Assembly (NCBI RefSeq): GCF_002224285.1
Contig: NZ_CP022436.1
Span: forward strand, 3,782,001-3,846,000
Reading direction: 5' to 3'
Length of the DNA stretch: 64,000 nucleotides
Source: Arthrobacter sp. YN
Lineage (GTDB): Bacteria > Actinomycetota > Actinomycetes > Actinomycetales > Micrococcaceae
Part shown: positions 1-8,392 of the stretch, piece after piece
How positions within the stretch are numbered: position 1 is the stretch's first letter
Layout of the letters: each line of letters starts with the position of its first letter
Translations under genes and position numbers: made by a program
Notes under the pieces: model-generated
Databases searched by the model: none
Told to the model about the DNA's origin: nothing
What the model saw: the letters and a program-made list of their open reading frames with translations, nothing else

Positions 1-633
1 TTCTGCCACGGCCTGGTCCGTGCCGCTTTGGCCGACGTCCTGGGCGCCACCCGGTGCGCCATCATGTTTGCCCACCAATGGCACCCCTTGGGTTCAGCCA
101 TCGGGGAGCCGGTGGCGGAATCGTCAACGCCCACCTTCCACCTCTTCGGGCGATGGGACGGAGAAACCACGACGCCGGCACACCAGCTTTCGCTTCCGGC
201 GCACCGCCGGAAGGGCGAACCGGACCACGATATGGAAGCCACCGACGCAGCCATGCGTGAGGCACTGCGGCTGGCCCGGCCGGAGACTATGGTGGGCTCC
301 GACGCTGCGGCCAGTGCCGCCGTCGAGCCTGTTTCCGGTACCGGTCCGCTGGTCCGGGCCGTGGACGCTGGACCACGCCACACCGTCCTGGAAACTGTCA
401 GGAAGCTGGCAGCCATCAGCGAGGTCCGTCCGGCAGAGTTGTTGGCGATCGGTGCAGCCTTGGCCGCACTTCCCGTCCCCGGAGGTTTCAGTGGATTCAG
501 TTGTGTTGCCTTGGAAGGCGAAGAGCCTGGAGCTCCGTTGCGGGTCCATGCCCTGGGCCGGTCAGCTGCCGAAGACGTCAACCCCTTGGAGGGCCTCTTA
601 AATTTGCCTGAAGTTAGCCTTGCCTTATTGTGA
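1..633 (+). CDS. Partial hypothetical protein (5' end outside window)
   Basis: An open frame runs from base 1 to a TGA at 631-633. The first in-frame start-like codon is a TTG at base 28, but the frame is open before it, so the gene probably begins upstream of the window. The visible 210 residues are rich in Ala, Pro and Gly, with no membrane segment or catalytic motif that I recognise. The C-terminal half (about residues 120-190) looks like an alpha/beta fold with short Ala-Leu helices. I cannot assign a family. The stop codon lies inside the proposed Fur box of the next gene, so the two transcription units are tightly packed. Confidence 0.55.
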   Translation, partial: FCHGLVRAALADVLGATRCAIMFAHQWHPLGSAIGEPVAESSTPTFHLFGRWDGETTTPAHQLSLPAHRRKGEPDHDMEATDAAMREALRLARPETMVGSDAAASAAVEPVSGTGPLVRAVDAGPRHTVLETVRKLAAISEVRPAELLAIGAALAALPVPGGFSGFSCVALEGEEPGAPLRVHALGRSAAEDVNPLEGLLNLPEVSLALL

Positions 634-648
634 ACTCCTCAAAATAAG
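624..648. promoter_or_regulatory. Candidate FurA/PerR box upstream of fur-katA
   Basis: An AT-rich inverted repeat has arms CTTATTGTGA and TCAAAATAAG, matching at 9 of 10 positions around a 5-base centre. It lies 15 bases before the ATG of the Fur-family gene in otherwise high-GC DNA. Fur/PerR/CatR regulators usually bind AT-rich palindromes of this kind and repress their own operon. Binding is inferred from position and symmetry. Confidence 0.55.
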
Positions 649-663
649 TGTTTCAATGAATGC

Positions 664-1140
664 ATGACAGATCACACCGCCGAGCAAGCAGAATGGGCAG
701 CCGCCCTGCATGCCCACGGCCGGCGTGTGACCAAACAGCGGCTGGCAGTGCTCGCCGCAGTCCAGCACCATCCGCATTCTCCGGCAGAAGGCATTCTTGC
801 CGCTGCGCGCAAAGAGCTTCCTGAACTGACGGCGCAGTCCGTTTACGTAGTGCTCAGCGACCTCACGGACCTGCAGATGCTGCGCCGCTTCGAGCCCCCG
901 CACTCCCCCGCGCTCTACGAAACCCGGGTGGGTGACAACCACCATCACGCCGTGTGCATCAGCTGCGGCAAGGTGGAGGACGTGGATTGCGCCGTGGGCC
1001 ACGCACCGTGCCTCACCCCGCATTGGGATGAGAATTCCAAGCCCATGACCATCCAGATCGCAGATGTCCTCTATCAAGGCGTCTGCCAGGACTGCCAGTC
1101 CAAACAACAGCTTCCCGTAACTTCCGTAACTCAGAAATAA
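664..1140 (+). CDS. Fur-family peroxide/metal-responsive regulator (FurA/CatR-like)
   Basis: This 158-residue protein has the Fur layout: an N-terminal winged helix (about residues 10-85, with the RVTKQRLAVLAAV segment typical of the family) and a C-terminal metal-binding dimer domain. The motif NHHHAVCISCG (about 97-107) and a late CQDC pair give the expected His cluster and the two CxxC structural zinc sites. It sits 15 bases upstream of a catalase gene on the same strand, the arrangement of Streptomyces catR-catA and mycobacterial furA-katG, where the regulator represses the operon until oxidised by peroxide. The 15-base gap suggests co-transcription. The start at 664 has no strong ribosome site, so a short or leaderless transcript is possible. 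Confidence 0.88.
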   Translation: MTDHTAEQAEWAAALHAHGRRVTKQRLAVLAAVQHHPHSPAEGILAAARKELPELTAQSVYVVLSDLTDLQMLRRFEPPHSPALYETRVGDNHHHAVCISCGKVEDVDCAVGHAPCLTPHWDENSKPMTIQIADVLYQGVCQDCQSKQQLPVTSVTQK

Positions 1141-1155
1141 GAAAAAAGGAGAACA

Positions 1156-2637
1156 ATGACTGCTATTTCAACAACCCAGTCAGGTGCACCCGTTACCTCC
1201 GACGCGCACTCCAAGTCCGTCGGCGCTGACGGTGCCATCATCCTCACCGACCACTACCTGGTGGAGAAGCTCGCACAGTTCAACCGCGAGCGTGTCCCGG
1301 AGCGTGTAGTGCACGCCAAGGGTGGCGGCGCTTTCGGTACGTTCAAGACCACCTCGGACGTTTCGGCCTACACCAAGGCAGCCTTCCTGCAGCCGGGCAC
1401 CGAGACGGACATGCTGATCCGTTTCTCCTCCGTTGCGGGCGAGAACGGTTCTCCCGACACTTGGCGCGACCCCCGCGGTTTCGCCGTGAAGTTCTACACC
1501 TCCGAGGGCAACTACGACCTCGTTGGCAACAACACCCCCGTCTTCTTCATCCGCGACGGCATCAAGTTCCCGGACTTCATCCACTCCCAGAAGCGCCTCC
1601 CGGGCAGCCACCTGCGTGACGCTGACATGCAGTGGGACTTCTGGACCCTCTCCCCCGAGTCCGCCCACCAGGTCACCTGGCTCATGGGCGACCGCGGCCT
1701 CCCGGCTTCCTGGCGTGAAATGCAGGGCTACGGCTCGCACACCTACCAGTGGATCAACGCCGCCGGCGAGCGTTTCTGGGTCAAGTACCACTTCAAGTCC
1801 AACCAGGGCGTCAAGACCATCACCGGCGACCAGGCTGAGCAGCTGGCCGGCTCGGATGCGGACTTCTACATCCGCGACCTCCAGGAAAACATCGCCGACG
1901 GCAACTTCCCCTCCTGGGAACTGCACGTCCAGGTCATGCCTTACGAGGACGCCAAGACGTACCGCTTCAACCCGTTCGACCTCACCAAGGTGTGGCCGCA
2001 CTCCGACTACCCGCTGATCCACGTGGGCACCATGGAGCTGAACAAGAACCCGGAGAACTACTTCGCGCAGATCGAGCAGGCCACCTTCGCGCCGTCGAAC
2101 TTCGTTCCGGGTATTGCCGCTTCGCCGGACAAGATGCTGCAGGCCCGCATCTTCTCCTACGCCGACGCACACCGTTACCGCGTGGGCACCAACCACGCCC
2201 AGATTCCGGTGAACCAGCCCAAGAACCAGGTCAACAACTACAGCCAGGATGGCCAGGGTCGTTTCCTGTTCAACTCCCCCTCCACCCCGGTGTACGCACC
2301 GAACTCTGTTGGTGGCCCGGCTGCTGTTGAGCCCACCTCACCGGCCGGTGGCTGGGAGAACGACGGCGAGCTCACCCTCTCCGCCCACACCCTGCACGCT
2401 GAGGACGACGACTTCGGCCAGGCCGGTACCCTGTACCGCGAGGTCTACGACGACGCTGCCAAGGCCCGCCTCCTGGAAACCATCACCGGTGCCGTTGGCG
2501 GCGTGAAGAACGCCGACATCAAGGAACGCGCCATCCAGTACTGGACCAACGTTGACTCCGAGCTCGGCGCCAAGCTCCGCGCCAACCTCGGTGCAGGCCA
2601 GACCGAGTCCGACGCCGAAGCAGCCAACAAGCTCTAA
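1156..2637 (+). CDS. katA: Monofunctional heme catalase
   Basis: This 493-residue small-subunit (clade 3) catalase breaks down hydrogen peroxide in the cytoplasm. Visible family landmarks are the distal heme His53 in [13 protein letters not shown], the catalytic Asn in [13 protein letters not shown] (residues 125/126) and the proximal heme ligand Tyr335 in [15 protein letters not shown] strong ribosome site (AAAAAAGGAG, just before 1156) sets the start. It follows the Fur-family regulator by 15 bases and ends in a clear rho-independent terminator. The expected regulation is peroxide induction through that regulator. Length and motifs match intact catalases. Confidence 0.97.
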   Translation: MTAISTTQSGAPVTSDAHSKSVGADGAIILTDHYLVEKLAQFNRERVPERVVHAKGGGAFGTFKTTSDVSAYTKAAFLQPGTETDMLIRFSSVAGENGSPDTWRDPRGFAVKFYTSEGNYDLVGNNTPVFFIRDGIKFPDFIHSQKRLPGSHLRDADMQWDFWTLSPESAHQVTWLMGDRGLPASWREMQGYGSHTYQWINAAGERFWVKYHFKSNQGVKTITGDQAEQLAGSDADFYIRDLQENIADGNFPSWELHVQVMPYEDAKTYRFNPFDLTKVWPHSDYPLIHVGTMELNKNPENYFAQIEQATFAPSNFVPGIAASPDKMLQARIFSYADAHRYRVGTNHAQIPVNQPKNQVNNYSQDGQGRFLFNSPSTPVYAPNSVGGPAAVEPTSPAGGWENDGELTLSAHTLHAEDDDFGQAGTLYREVYDDAAKARLLETITGAVGGVKNADIKERAIQYWTNVDSELGAKLRANLGAGQTESDAEAANKL

Positions 2638-2662
2638 GCGTCTTTGCTCTACTGCATTTCCT

Positions 2663-2704
2663 GATCACCCCGCTGCGGATCTCCGCGGCGGGGTGATCTT
2701 TTTG
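2663..2704 (+). terminator. Rho-independent terminator of fur-katA
   Basis: GC-rich inverted repeat GATCACCCCGC ... GCGGGGTGATC (arms 2663-2673 and 2688-2698) is followed by five T residues, 25 bases after the katA stop. Confidence 0.9.
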
Positions 2705-2765
2705 TTTTCCACATAGCCTCCGTTGGCTATGGCTGGGCCGGTAGTGGCGTCCCTAGGATCCTTCC

Positions 2766-3401
2766 ATGAGCACATTCGAAGGCATCACTACTGCCGCATT
2801 CCGCTTTTACGCTGAGCTTGAAGAGAACAACAACCGTGAGTGGTGGCTGGAGCATAAAACAACGTACGACGCCGAGGTCAGGGAGCCGCTGTCAGCTCTC
2901 CTTTCAGAGTTGGAACCGCAGTTCGGGCCAGCCAAGATCTTTCGCCCTCACCGGGACGTCCGCTTCTCCCAGGACAAGTCGCCGTACAAGACAGCCCAAG
3001 GGGCCTTTGCCGCCACCCAGGAAGGCGTCGGCTACTACGTCCAGATCAGCGCGGATGGCCTGCTGATCGGCGGAGGTTACCACTCCCACACTCCGGCGCA
3101 GCTGGCGCGATTCCGGGCCGCAGTGGACGCTCCGGACAGTGGATTGGAGCTCCAGGGAATCGTTGACGCGGTGGCAGCGTCAGGCTTCGCCATTGAGGGC
3201 GAGAAACTCAAGACCGTTCCACGTGGTCTGGACAAAGACCATCCACGCGCTGAGCTGCTCAAGCACAAGTCCTTATCAGCGAGCGTAGAGGTGGGTCAGC
3301 CGGAGTGGCTGTCCACTCCCGCAGCCCGTAACGAGATTGCTGCCCGGTGGGAAGTGCTGAGGCCGCTGGTGGAATGGGTCGGTCAGCATGCCGCGCCGTA
3401 A
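2766..3401 (+). CDS. DUF2461 (TIGR02453) family protein
   Basis: This 211-residue soluble protein matches the DUF2461/TIGR02453 family. Features are an early segment with FRFYAELEENNNREWW, a middle segment PHRDVRFSQDKSPYKT (about residues 60-75), and YYVQISADGLLIGGGYH (about 88-104). These are the most conserved blocks of the family. Biochemical function is not established; the fold is predicted alpha/beta without membrane segments. It stands alone between katA and a convergent permease gene, so context adds nothing. Confidence 0.85.
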   Translation: MSTFEGITTAAFRFYAELEENNNREWWLEHKTTYDAEVREPLSALLSELEPQFGPAKIFRPHRDVRFSQDKSPYKTAQGAFAATQEGVGYYVQISADGLLIGGGYHSHTPAQLARFRAAVDAPDSGLELQGIVDAVAASGFAIEGEKLKTVPRGLDKDHPRAELLKHKSLSASVEVGQPEWLSTPAARNEIAARWEVLRPLVEWVGQHAAP

Positions 3402-3429
3402 TTGCGCTGGTGTTGGCGGGAACGCGCAA

Positions 3430-3462
3430 AAGCGCCCGGAAACCGATGGTTCCCGGGCGCTT
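3430..3462. terminator. Hairpin between convergent genes
   Basis: Perfect 10-bp stem AAGCGCCCGG / CCGGGCGCTT (3430-3439, 3453-3462) sits between the DUF2461 gene and the convergent permease gene, and probably serves both strands. Confidence 0.7.
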
Positions 3463-3520
3463 CACGGAGCGACTTCTGGAGCTGATGAGTGCAGCTGTCT
3501 GACAAGCTGCCGCGATTGGT

Positions 3521-5074
3521 TTAGACCTTCGTGTAGCTGTCTTCGTCCTCGTCGCCGTCGACCTGGCGGCTTTCGGGAGCACCGTTCACGGAGGCCTTGG
3601 CCGCAGCGAATTTCTCGTTCAGCCGTGAGTGGCGCTGGCCGTAGGCAAAGTAGATGCCCATGCCAATGACCAGCCAGATCGCGAAGAAGATCCAGGTTTC
3701 AACAGCAAGGTTGGTCATGAGGTAGAAGCAGAGCACTGCGGAGACCCACGGCAGGACCTTGCCGAACGGGACACGGAAGGCGGGCTTGAGATCAGGACGC
3801 TTCTTACGCAGCACCAGGATGCCCAAGCTCACCATCACGAACGCAGAGAGCGTTCCGATGTTGATCATTTCCTCGAGCAAGTCCACCTTGGTGACACCCG
3901 CCACCACAGCCACCGCTGCGCCACAGATGATCTGCAGACGGGCCGGCGTGGAACGCTTTTCGCTGGTCTTGGACAGTGAGCGCGGCAGGAGTCCGTCGCG
4001 GCTCATGGCAAGCACCACACGGGACAGGCCCATGAGCAGCACCATGATCACGGTGGTCAGGCCCACCAGGGAGCCGAACGCGATGACCTTGGCAGCATCC
4101 GTGTTGCCCACGGCCTCGAAAGCTGTGGTCAGGGTGGGGTTCTTCACCTCGGCCAATTGCGTGTAGGAAACCATGCCAGTCAGCGCAAGGGAGACCAGGA
4201 TGTACAGCAGCGTCACTACGGCAAGGCCACCGAAGATGCCCCGGGGAAGGGTCTTCTGCGGGTTCTTGACCTCTTCTGCGGAGGTTGCCACGACGTCGAA
4301 GCCGATGAAGGCGAAGAAGACCAGGGCTGCGCCGGCGAAGACGCCCAGGGTTCCATACTGGGCCGGAGCGGCGCCCGTGAGGAAGCCGAAGAAGGACTGC
4401 TTCATAACGTCCGCAGCACCGGAGTCGGTGGGCTCGGAGGCAGGAATGAACGGGGTGTAGTTGGAGAACTTCACGTAGCTGAAGCCAACCACAATCACGA
4501 ACAGCACCACGGCGATCTTGATCAGCGTGAAGACGTTGCCGACGCGGGCGGACAACTTTGTCCCCAGCACCAGCAGCACGGTGAAGATCGCAACAATGAG
4601 GAACGCACCCCAGTAGAGGTCAACGCCGGCTACCTGGATTGATGGTGGCATCTCCACGCCCATCAGGCCAAAGACCGTACTGAGGTAGATGCCCCAGTAC
4701 TTGGCGATCACAGCGGCTGCGGTAAAGAGTTCAAGGATGAGGTTCCAGCCGATGATCCACGCGAGGACCTCGCCCATGGTGGCGTACGTGAACACGTAGG
4801 CAGAGCCTGCCACGGGGATCGCTGTGGCGAATTCGGCGTAGCACATGATGGCCAAAGCACACGTGACAGCGGCGATGGCGAAGGAGATGGTGACGGCCGG
4901 GCCGGCAAAATTTGCAGCAGCCTTGGCGCCGACCGAGAAGATCCCGGCGCCGACAGCAACGGCGACGCCCATGATCATGAGGTCCCAGGTGCTCAGGCTG
5001 CGCTTGAGCTTGCGACCGGGTTCGTCAGCATCGGCGATCGACTGCTCGATCGATTTGGTCCTGAAAATGTTCAT
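3521..5074 (-). CDS. APC-superfamily amino-acid permease
   Basis: This 517-residue membrane protein has about twelve hydrophobic helices and the APC signature at its N terminus (SLSTWDLMIMGVAVAVGAGIF). A conserved block FFAFIGFDVVATSAEEVKNP (about residues 255-275) is typical of the cationic amino-acid transporter (CAT/YfnA) branch. It probably imports amino acids with protons; the exact substrate cannot be read. The C-terminal 30 residues are hydrophilic and rich in Asp and Glu. It is transcribed alone, convergent to the DUF2461 gene. Confidence 0.9.
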   Translation of the reverse strand: MNIFRTKSIEQSIADADEPGRKLKRSLSTWDLMIMGVAVAVGAGIFSVGAKAAANFAGPAVTISFAIAAVTCALAIMCYAEFATAIPVAGSAYVFTYATMGEVLAWIIGWNLILELFTAAAVIAKYWGIYLSTVFGLMGVEMPPSIQVAGVDLYWGAFLIVAIFTVLLVLGTKLSARVGNVFTLIKIAVVLFVIVVGFSYVKFSNYTPFIPASEPTDSGAADVMKQSFFGFLTGAAPAQYGTLGVFAGAALVFFAFIGFDVVATSAEEVKNPQKTLPRGIFGGLAVVTLLYILVSLALTGMVSYTQLAEVKNPTLTTAFEAVGNTDAAKVIAFGSLVGLTTVIMVLLMGLSRVVLAMSRDGLLPRSLSKTSEKRSTPARLQIICGAAVAVVAGVTKVDLLEEMINIGTLSAFVMVSLGILVLRKKRPDLKPAFRVPFGKVLPWVSAVLCFYLMTNLAVETWIFFAIWLVIGMGIYFAYGQRHSRLNEKFAAAKASVNGAPESRQVDGDEDEDSYTKV

Positions 5075-5191
5075 AAAAATGCCACATTCTGGATGGGAGT
5101 GGTATAGGACTCATCAAGAATAGTGTCCGGCCAATGGACGGCCATATTTATCCCAAATAGTGAGACGAACCATGAAACCCCGTGACAGGAG

Positions 5192-5234
5192 TGACTGGTG
5201 TGACGGGGACGCATTGCCCCCGTCACACCAGTCA
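5192..5234 (-). terminator. Strong hairpin terminating the adh-DUF779 operon
   Basis: A perfect 17-bp inverted repeat (arms 5192-5208 and 5218-5234, starting TGACTGGTGTGACGGGG) lies 7 bases downstream of the DUF779 stop. There is no clear U tract, but this is the only structure between this operon and the permease gene. Confidence 0.75.
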
Positions 5235-5241
5235 GGTGCCT

Positions 5242-5658
5242 CTAAACGCTTGGTACGTCCCAGTCCATGAGGGTGGAACGAATCAGGAACCGTTTGCCCT
5301 CAGGTGATTCCACCGAGAATCCACTCCCACGGCCGGCCACTACATCCACGGTCAAATGGGTGTGGGACCAGTAGTTGAACTGCTCTTTGGACATCCAAAA
5401 CCCGAGCGGCTGCGGCTCCCCTTCGGCTCCGATGTCGAACGTGCCCAGGAGGACGTCGGAATCACCGGTCAGGAACTCCCCTGCCGGGAAGCACATGGGG
5501 GCAGACCCGTCGCAGCAGCCGCCCGACTGATGGAACATGAGCGGCCCGTGCTGCTTCCAGAGCTTGCGGAGCAATTCCACGGACACCGCGGTGAGCGCCA
5601 CCCGGGAGAAATTCTCCCCGGGCAGCGTCACCGCGGCTTCCAAGCTGACGTTGTTCAT
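5242..5658 (-). CDS. DUF779 protein of the acetaldehyde/alcohol module
   Basis: This 138-residue cytoplasmic protein carries the DUF779 signature HQSGGCCDGSAPMC (about residues 43-56), a Cys-rich segment that may bind a metal, and a C-terminal YWSHTHLTVDVV block. Genes of this family commonly sit next to acetaldehyde or alcohol dehydrogenases, as here. Its ATG shares one base with the adh stop codon (TGATG), so translation is coupled. Biochemical role is unknown; an accessory or metal-related function in aldehyde oxidation is inference from context. Confidence 0.88.
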   Translation of the reverse strand: MNNVSLEAAVTLPGENFSRVALTAVSVELLRKLWKQHGPLMFHQSGGCCDGSAPMCFPAGEFLTGDSDVLLGTFDIGAEGEPQPLGFWMSKEQFNYWSHTHLTVDVVAGRGSGFSVESPEGKRFLIRSTLMDWDVPSV

Positions 5659-6677
5659 CAGAACTTCAGCACCACACGGCCGTCGATCTTGGCGTGCTTC
5701 ATCTCGTCAAGAACCGCGTTGACTTCGGAGAGTTCCCTGGTTGAGACCGTCGGCTTGATCTTTCCCTGGGCGTAGAACTCCAGTGCCTCCTCAAGATCCT
5801 GGCGTGTTCCCACGATGGAACCGCGGACCGTGAGTCCCTTGAGGACGATCTCGAAGATCGGCGCAGGGAAGTCTCCTGGTGGCAACCCGTTGAAGACGAT
5901 CGTTCCGCCACGACGAGCCATACCGATCGCTTGTCCAAAGGCCGACGGATGCACAGCCGTCACCAGGACTCCGTGGCAACCGCCGGTTTCCCGCTGAATG
6001 ACTTCCGCCGGATCCTCGTGCAGCGCGTTGACCGTCAGTTCGGCGCCGTGCTCGCGGGCCAGAGCCAGCTTGTCGTCGGCAATGTCCACGGCAACCACGC
6101 GAAGCCCCATGGCCACCGCGTACTGCACGGCGATGTGCCCCAAGCCGCCGATGCCGGAGATGGTGACCCACTGGCCAGGCCTGGTCTCTGTCATTTTCAG
6201 GCCCTTGTAGACAGTCACGCCGGCACACAGCACCGGCGCCACTTCCACCGGGTCCGAGCCTTCGGGAATCCGCGCCGCAAAACGTGTATCCACCAGCATG
6301 TACTCGCCGAACGAGCCGTCTACGCTGTAGCCGCCGTTCTCCTGCGACTCGCACAGGGTTTCCCACCCGGTCCGGCAGTACTGGCAGTCTCCGCAGGCAG
6401 ACCACAGCCAGGCATTGCCCACCAACTGGCCAATGGCAACGTCTGTGACGCCTTCGCCCAAGGCCACGACTTCTCCCACACCCTCATGGCCCGGGATAAA
6501 CGGCGGCGTCGGCTTGACTGGCCAGTCGCCTTCGGCGGCGTGCAGATCGGTATGACATACCCCCGACGTGATGAGACGGACCAGCGCCTGGCCGGGACCC
6601 GGCGTCGGGCGTTCCACTTCCTTGATCTCGAGGTCGGTACCGAACTTGGTGACGACTGCAGCTTGCATGGTTGTCAT
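5658..6677 (-). CDS. adhP: Zinc-dependent alcohol dehydrogenase (AdhP type)
   Basis: This 339-residue medium-chain dehydrogenase oxidises primary alcohols with NAD. It shows the catalytic zinc site GVCHTDLHAAEGDW and GHEGVG, the four-Cys structural zinc loop ACGDCQYCRTGWETLC, and the nucleotide-binding turn GIGGLGH. The frame is open up to 6755, but that extension is the translation of a palindromic repeat. The start at 6677 has a good ribosome site (AAGGAGATC) and gives the family N terminus. It lies between the aldehyde dehydrogenase gene and the DUF779 gene on one strand, forming an alcohol-to-acid oxidation unit. Confidence 0.94.
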   Translation of the reverse strand: MTTMQAAVVTKFGTDLEIKEVERPTPGPGQALVRLITSGVCHTDLHAAEGDWPVKPTPPFIPGHEGVGEVVALGEGVTDVAIGQLVGNAWLWSACGDCQYCRTGWETLCESQENGGYSVDGSFGEYMLVDTRFAARIPEGSDPVEVAPVLCAGVTVYKGLKMTETRPGQWVTISGIGGLGHIAVQYAVAMGLRVVAVDIADDKLALAREHGAELTVNALHEDPAEVIQRETGGCHGVLVTAVHPSAFGQAIGMARRGGTIVFNGLPPGDFPAPIFEIVLKGLTVRGSIVGTRQDLEEALEFYAQGKIKPTVSTRELSEVNAVLDEMKHAKIDGRVVLKF

Positions 6678-6709
6678 TGACGATCTCCTTTGATCCGTAC
6701 GAATGGTGG

Positions 6710-6772
6710 GAGTTTTTGTACAGCTGATGCCCCTAAAACCACTCCAGAAGGGCATCTGCTGTACAAAAACTC
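6710..6772 (-). repeat. Dispersed palindrome family 1, copy A
   Basis: Arms at 6710-6732 and 6750-6772 begin GAGTTTTTGTACA and end TGTACAAAAACTC, with one mismatch in 23 bp and a loop that begins CCTAA on the + strand. It starts directly after the TAA of the aldehyde dehydrogenase gene. Related copies lie at 9843-9905 and 44724-44786. It probably acts as an RNA hairpin that ends or attenuates transcription before adhP. Confidence 0.85.
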
Positions 6773-8296
6773 TTAGAAGAAGCCGAGCTTGTTCTCGTTG
6801 TAGCTGACCAGGAGGTTCTTGGTCTGCTGGTAGTGGTCCAGCATCATGGCGTGGTTCTCACGGCCAATACCTGAGGACTTGTAGCCACCGAAGGCGGCAC
6901 CTGCCGGGTAGGCGTGGTAGTTGTTGACCCACACGCGGCCGGCCTGGATTTCCCGGCCTGCGCGGTAGGCGACATTTCCATTGCGCGACCAGACTCCGGC
7001 ACCCAGGCCGTAGAGGGTGTCGTTGGCGATGCCGATGGCGTCGTTGTAGTCGCTGAACTTGGTGACGGACACTACCGGACCGAAGATCTCCTCCTGGAAG
7101 ATGCGCATCCGGTTGTGGCCTTCGAAAATGGTGGGCTGGACGTAGTAGCCCCCTGCCAGATCGCCGGACAGCTCGGCGCGGGCACCACCGGTGAGCACCT
7201 TGGCACCCTCCTGCTTTCCGATATCGATGTAGGACAGGATCTTCTCCAACTGGTCATTCGAGGCCTGCGCGCCAACCTGGGTGTCGGTATCCAACGGATT
7301 GCCCTGGATGATCTTGTTGGTGCGGGCCACGACGTCCGTCATGAAGGAGTCATAGATGCCTTCCTGGACCAGCGCACGGGACGGGCAGGTGCAGACTTCG
7401 CCTTGGTTGAAGGCAAAGAGCGTGAAACCTTCCTGGGCTTTGTCGTAGAAAGCGTCGTTCTGGTCGGCGACGTCGTCGAAGAAGATGTTGGGGCTCTTGC
7501 CGCCCAGTTCCAAGGTGACGGGAATCAGGTTGTTGGACGCGTACTGGCTGATGAGTCGCCCTGTGGTGGTCTCGCCCGTGAAGGCGATCTTGCGGATGCG
7601 GGAGCTTGAAGCGAGAGGCTTGCCGGCTTCTACGCCAAAGCCGTTGACGACGTTCACTACACCGGCAGGGAGGAGATCACCGATGAGTTCCATGAGGACC
7701 AGGATGGACGTGGGCGTCTGTTCGGCGGGCTTGAGGACTACGGCGTTACCGGCGGCGAGCGCGGGGGCCAGCTTCCACACGGCCATGAGGATCGGGAAGT
7801 TCCAAGGGATGATCTGGCCAACAACGCCCAGCGGTTCCTTGAAGTGGTAGGCGGTGGTGTCCTCGTCCAACTGCGAGAGGTGGCCCTCCTGGGCACGGAC
7901 AACGGAGGCGAAGTAGCGGAAGTGGTCGGCTGCCAACGGGATGTCGGCGTTGAGGGTTTCGCGGATTGGCTTGCCGTTGTCCCAAGTCTCCGCGACTGCG
8001 AGCAACTCCACATTCTCGTCAATACGGTCAGCGATCTTGTTGAGGATCGCTGCGCGCTCAGTGGCGGAGGTCTTTCCCCAGGAAGGTGCAACCTTGTGGG
8101 CGGCGTCGAGGGCCAGCTCGATGTCCTCGGAGGTGCCGCGGGCAACTTCGCAGAAAGCCTTGCCCGTGACGGGAGTGATGTTCTCAAAGTAGGCGCCCTT
8201 GACAGGGGCAACCCATTCTCCGCCGATCCAGTTCTCGTAGCGGTCCTTGAACGTGACCTTTGAACCCTCGGCACCCGGCTGTGCGTAAACAGTCAT
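6773..8296 (-). CDS. Acetaldehyde (aldehyde) dehydrogenase, ExaC type
   Basis: This 507-residue NAD-dependent aldehyde dehydrogenase oxidises acetaldehyde or similar short aldehydes to acids. It has the cofactor and active-site blocks [30 protein letters not shown] (general-base Glu) and [12 protein letters not shown] (nucleophile Cys302). The double-Cys active-site motif and neighbouring DUF779 gene match the ExaC/AldB group. It is the first structural gene after the GAF regulator and is followed by a palindrome and adhP. A ribosome site (AAAGGAG) precedes the ATG. Confidence 0.94.
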   Translation of the reverse strand: MTVYAQPGAEGSKVTFKDRYENWIGGEWVAPVKGAYFENITPVTGKAFCEVARGTSEDIELALDAAHKVAPSWGKTSATERAAILNKIADRIDENVELLAVAETWDNGKPIRETLNADIPLAADHFRYFASVVRAQEGHLSQLDEDTTAYHFKEPLGVVGQIIPWNFPILMAVWKLAPALAAGNAVVLKPAEQTPTSILVLMELIGDLLPAGVVNVVNGFGVEAGKPLASSSRIRKIAFTGETTTGRLISQYASNNLIPVTLELGGKSPNIFFDDVADQNDAFYDKAQEGFTLFAFNQGEVCTCPSRALVQEGIYDSFMTDVVARTNKIIQGNPLDTDTQVGAQASNDQLEKILSYIDIGKQEGAKVLTGGARAELSGDLAGGYYVQPTIFEGHNRMRIFQEEIFGPVVSVTKFSDYNDAIGIANDTLYGLGAGVWSRNGNVAYRAGREIQAGRVWVNNYHAYPAGAAFGGYKSSGIGRENHAMMLDHYQQTKNLLVSYNENKLGFF

Positions 8297-8359
8297 TGCT
8301 AGCTCCTTTGCTGCGAATCACGGTGGCTGTCGCCATTGATCCGAGCCTAGGAGCGGGGA

Positions 8360-8380
8360 GGTTGCAGCTACGTTGCAACC
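8360..8380. promoter_or_regulatory. Candidate operator upstream of the aldehyde dehydrogenase gene
   Basis: A short inverted repeat GGTTGCAG CTACG TTGCAACC lies about 65 bases upstream of the dehydrogenase ATG and just after the regulator gene. A second small palindrome, GTGAG TCAG CTCAC (8383-8396), overlaps the regulator stop. The sites could bind the adjacent GAF regulator. No consensus for this regulator group is known to me, so this rests on symmetry and position. Confidence 0.35.
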
Positions 8381-8392
8381 ATGTGAGTCAGC

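Noticed and set aside
6678..6755. N-terminal extension of AdhP
   Set aside because: The extra residues are the translation of a palindromic repeat; similar residues arise wherever that repeat occurs. The start at 6677 has a proper ribosome site.
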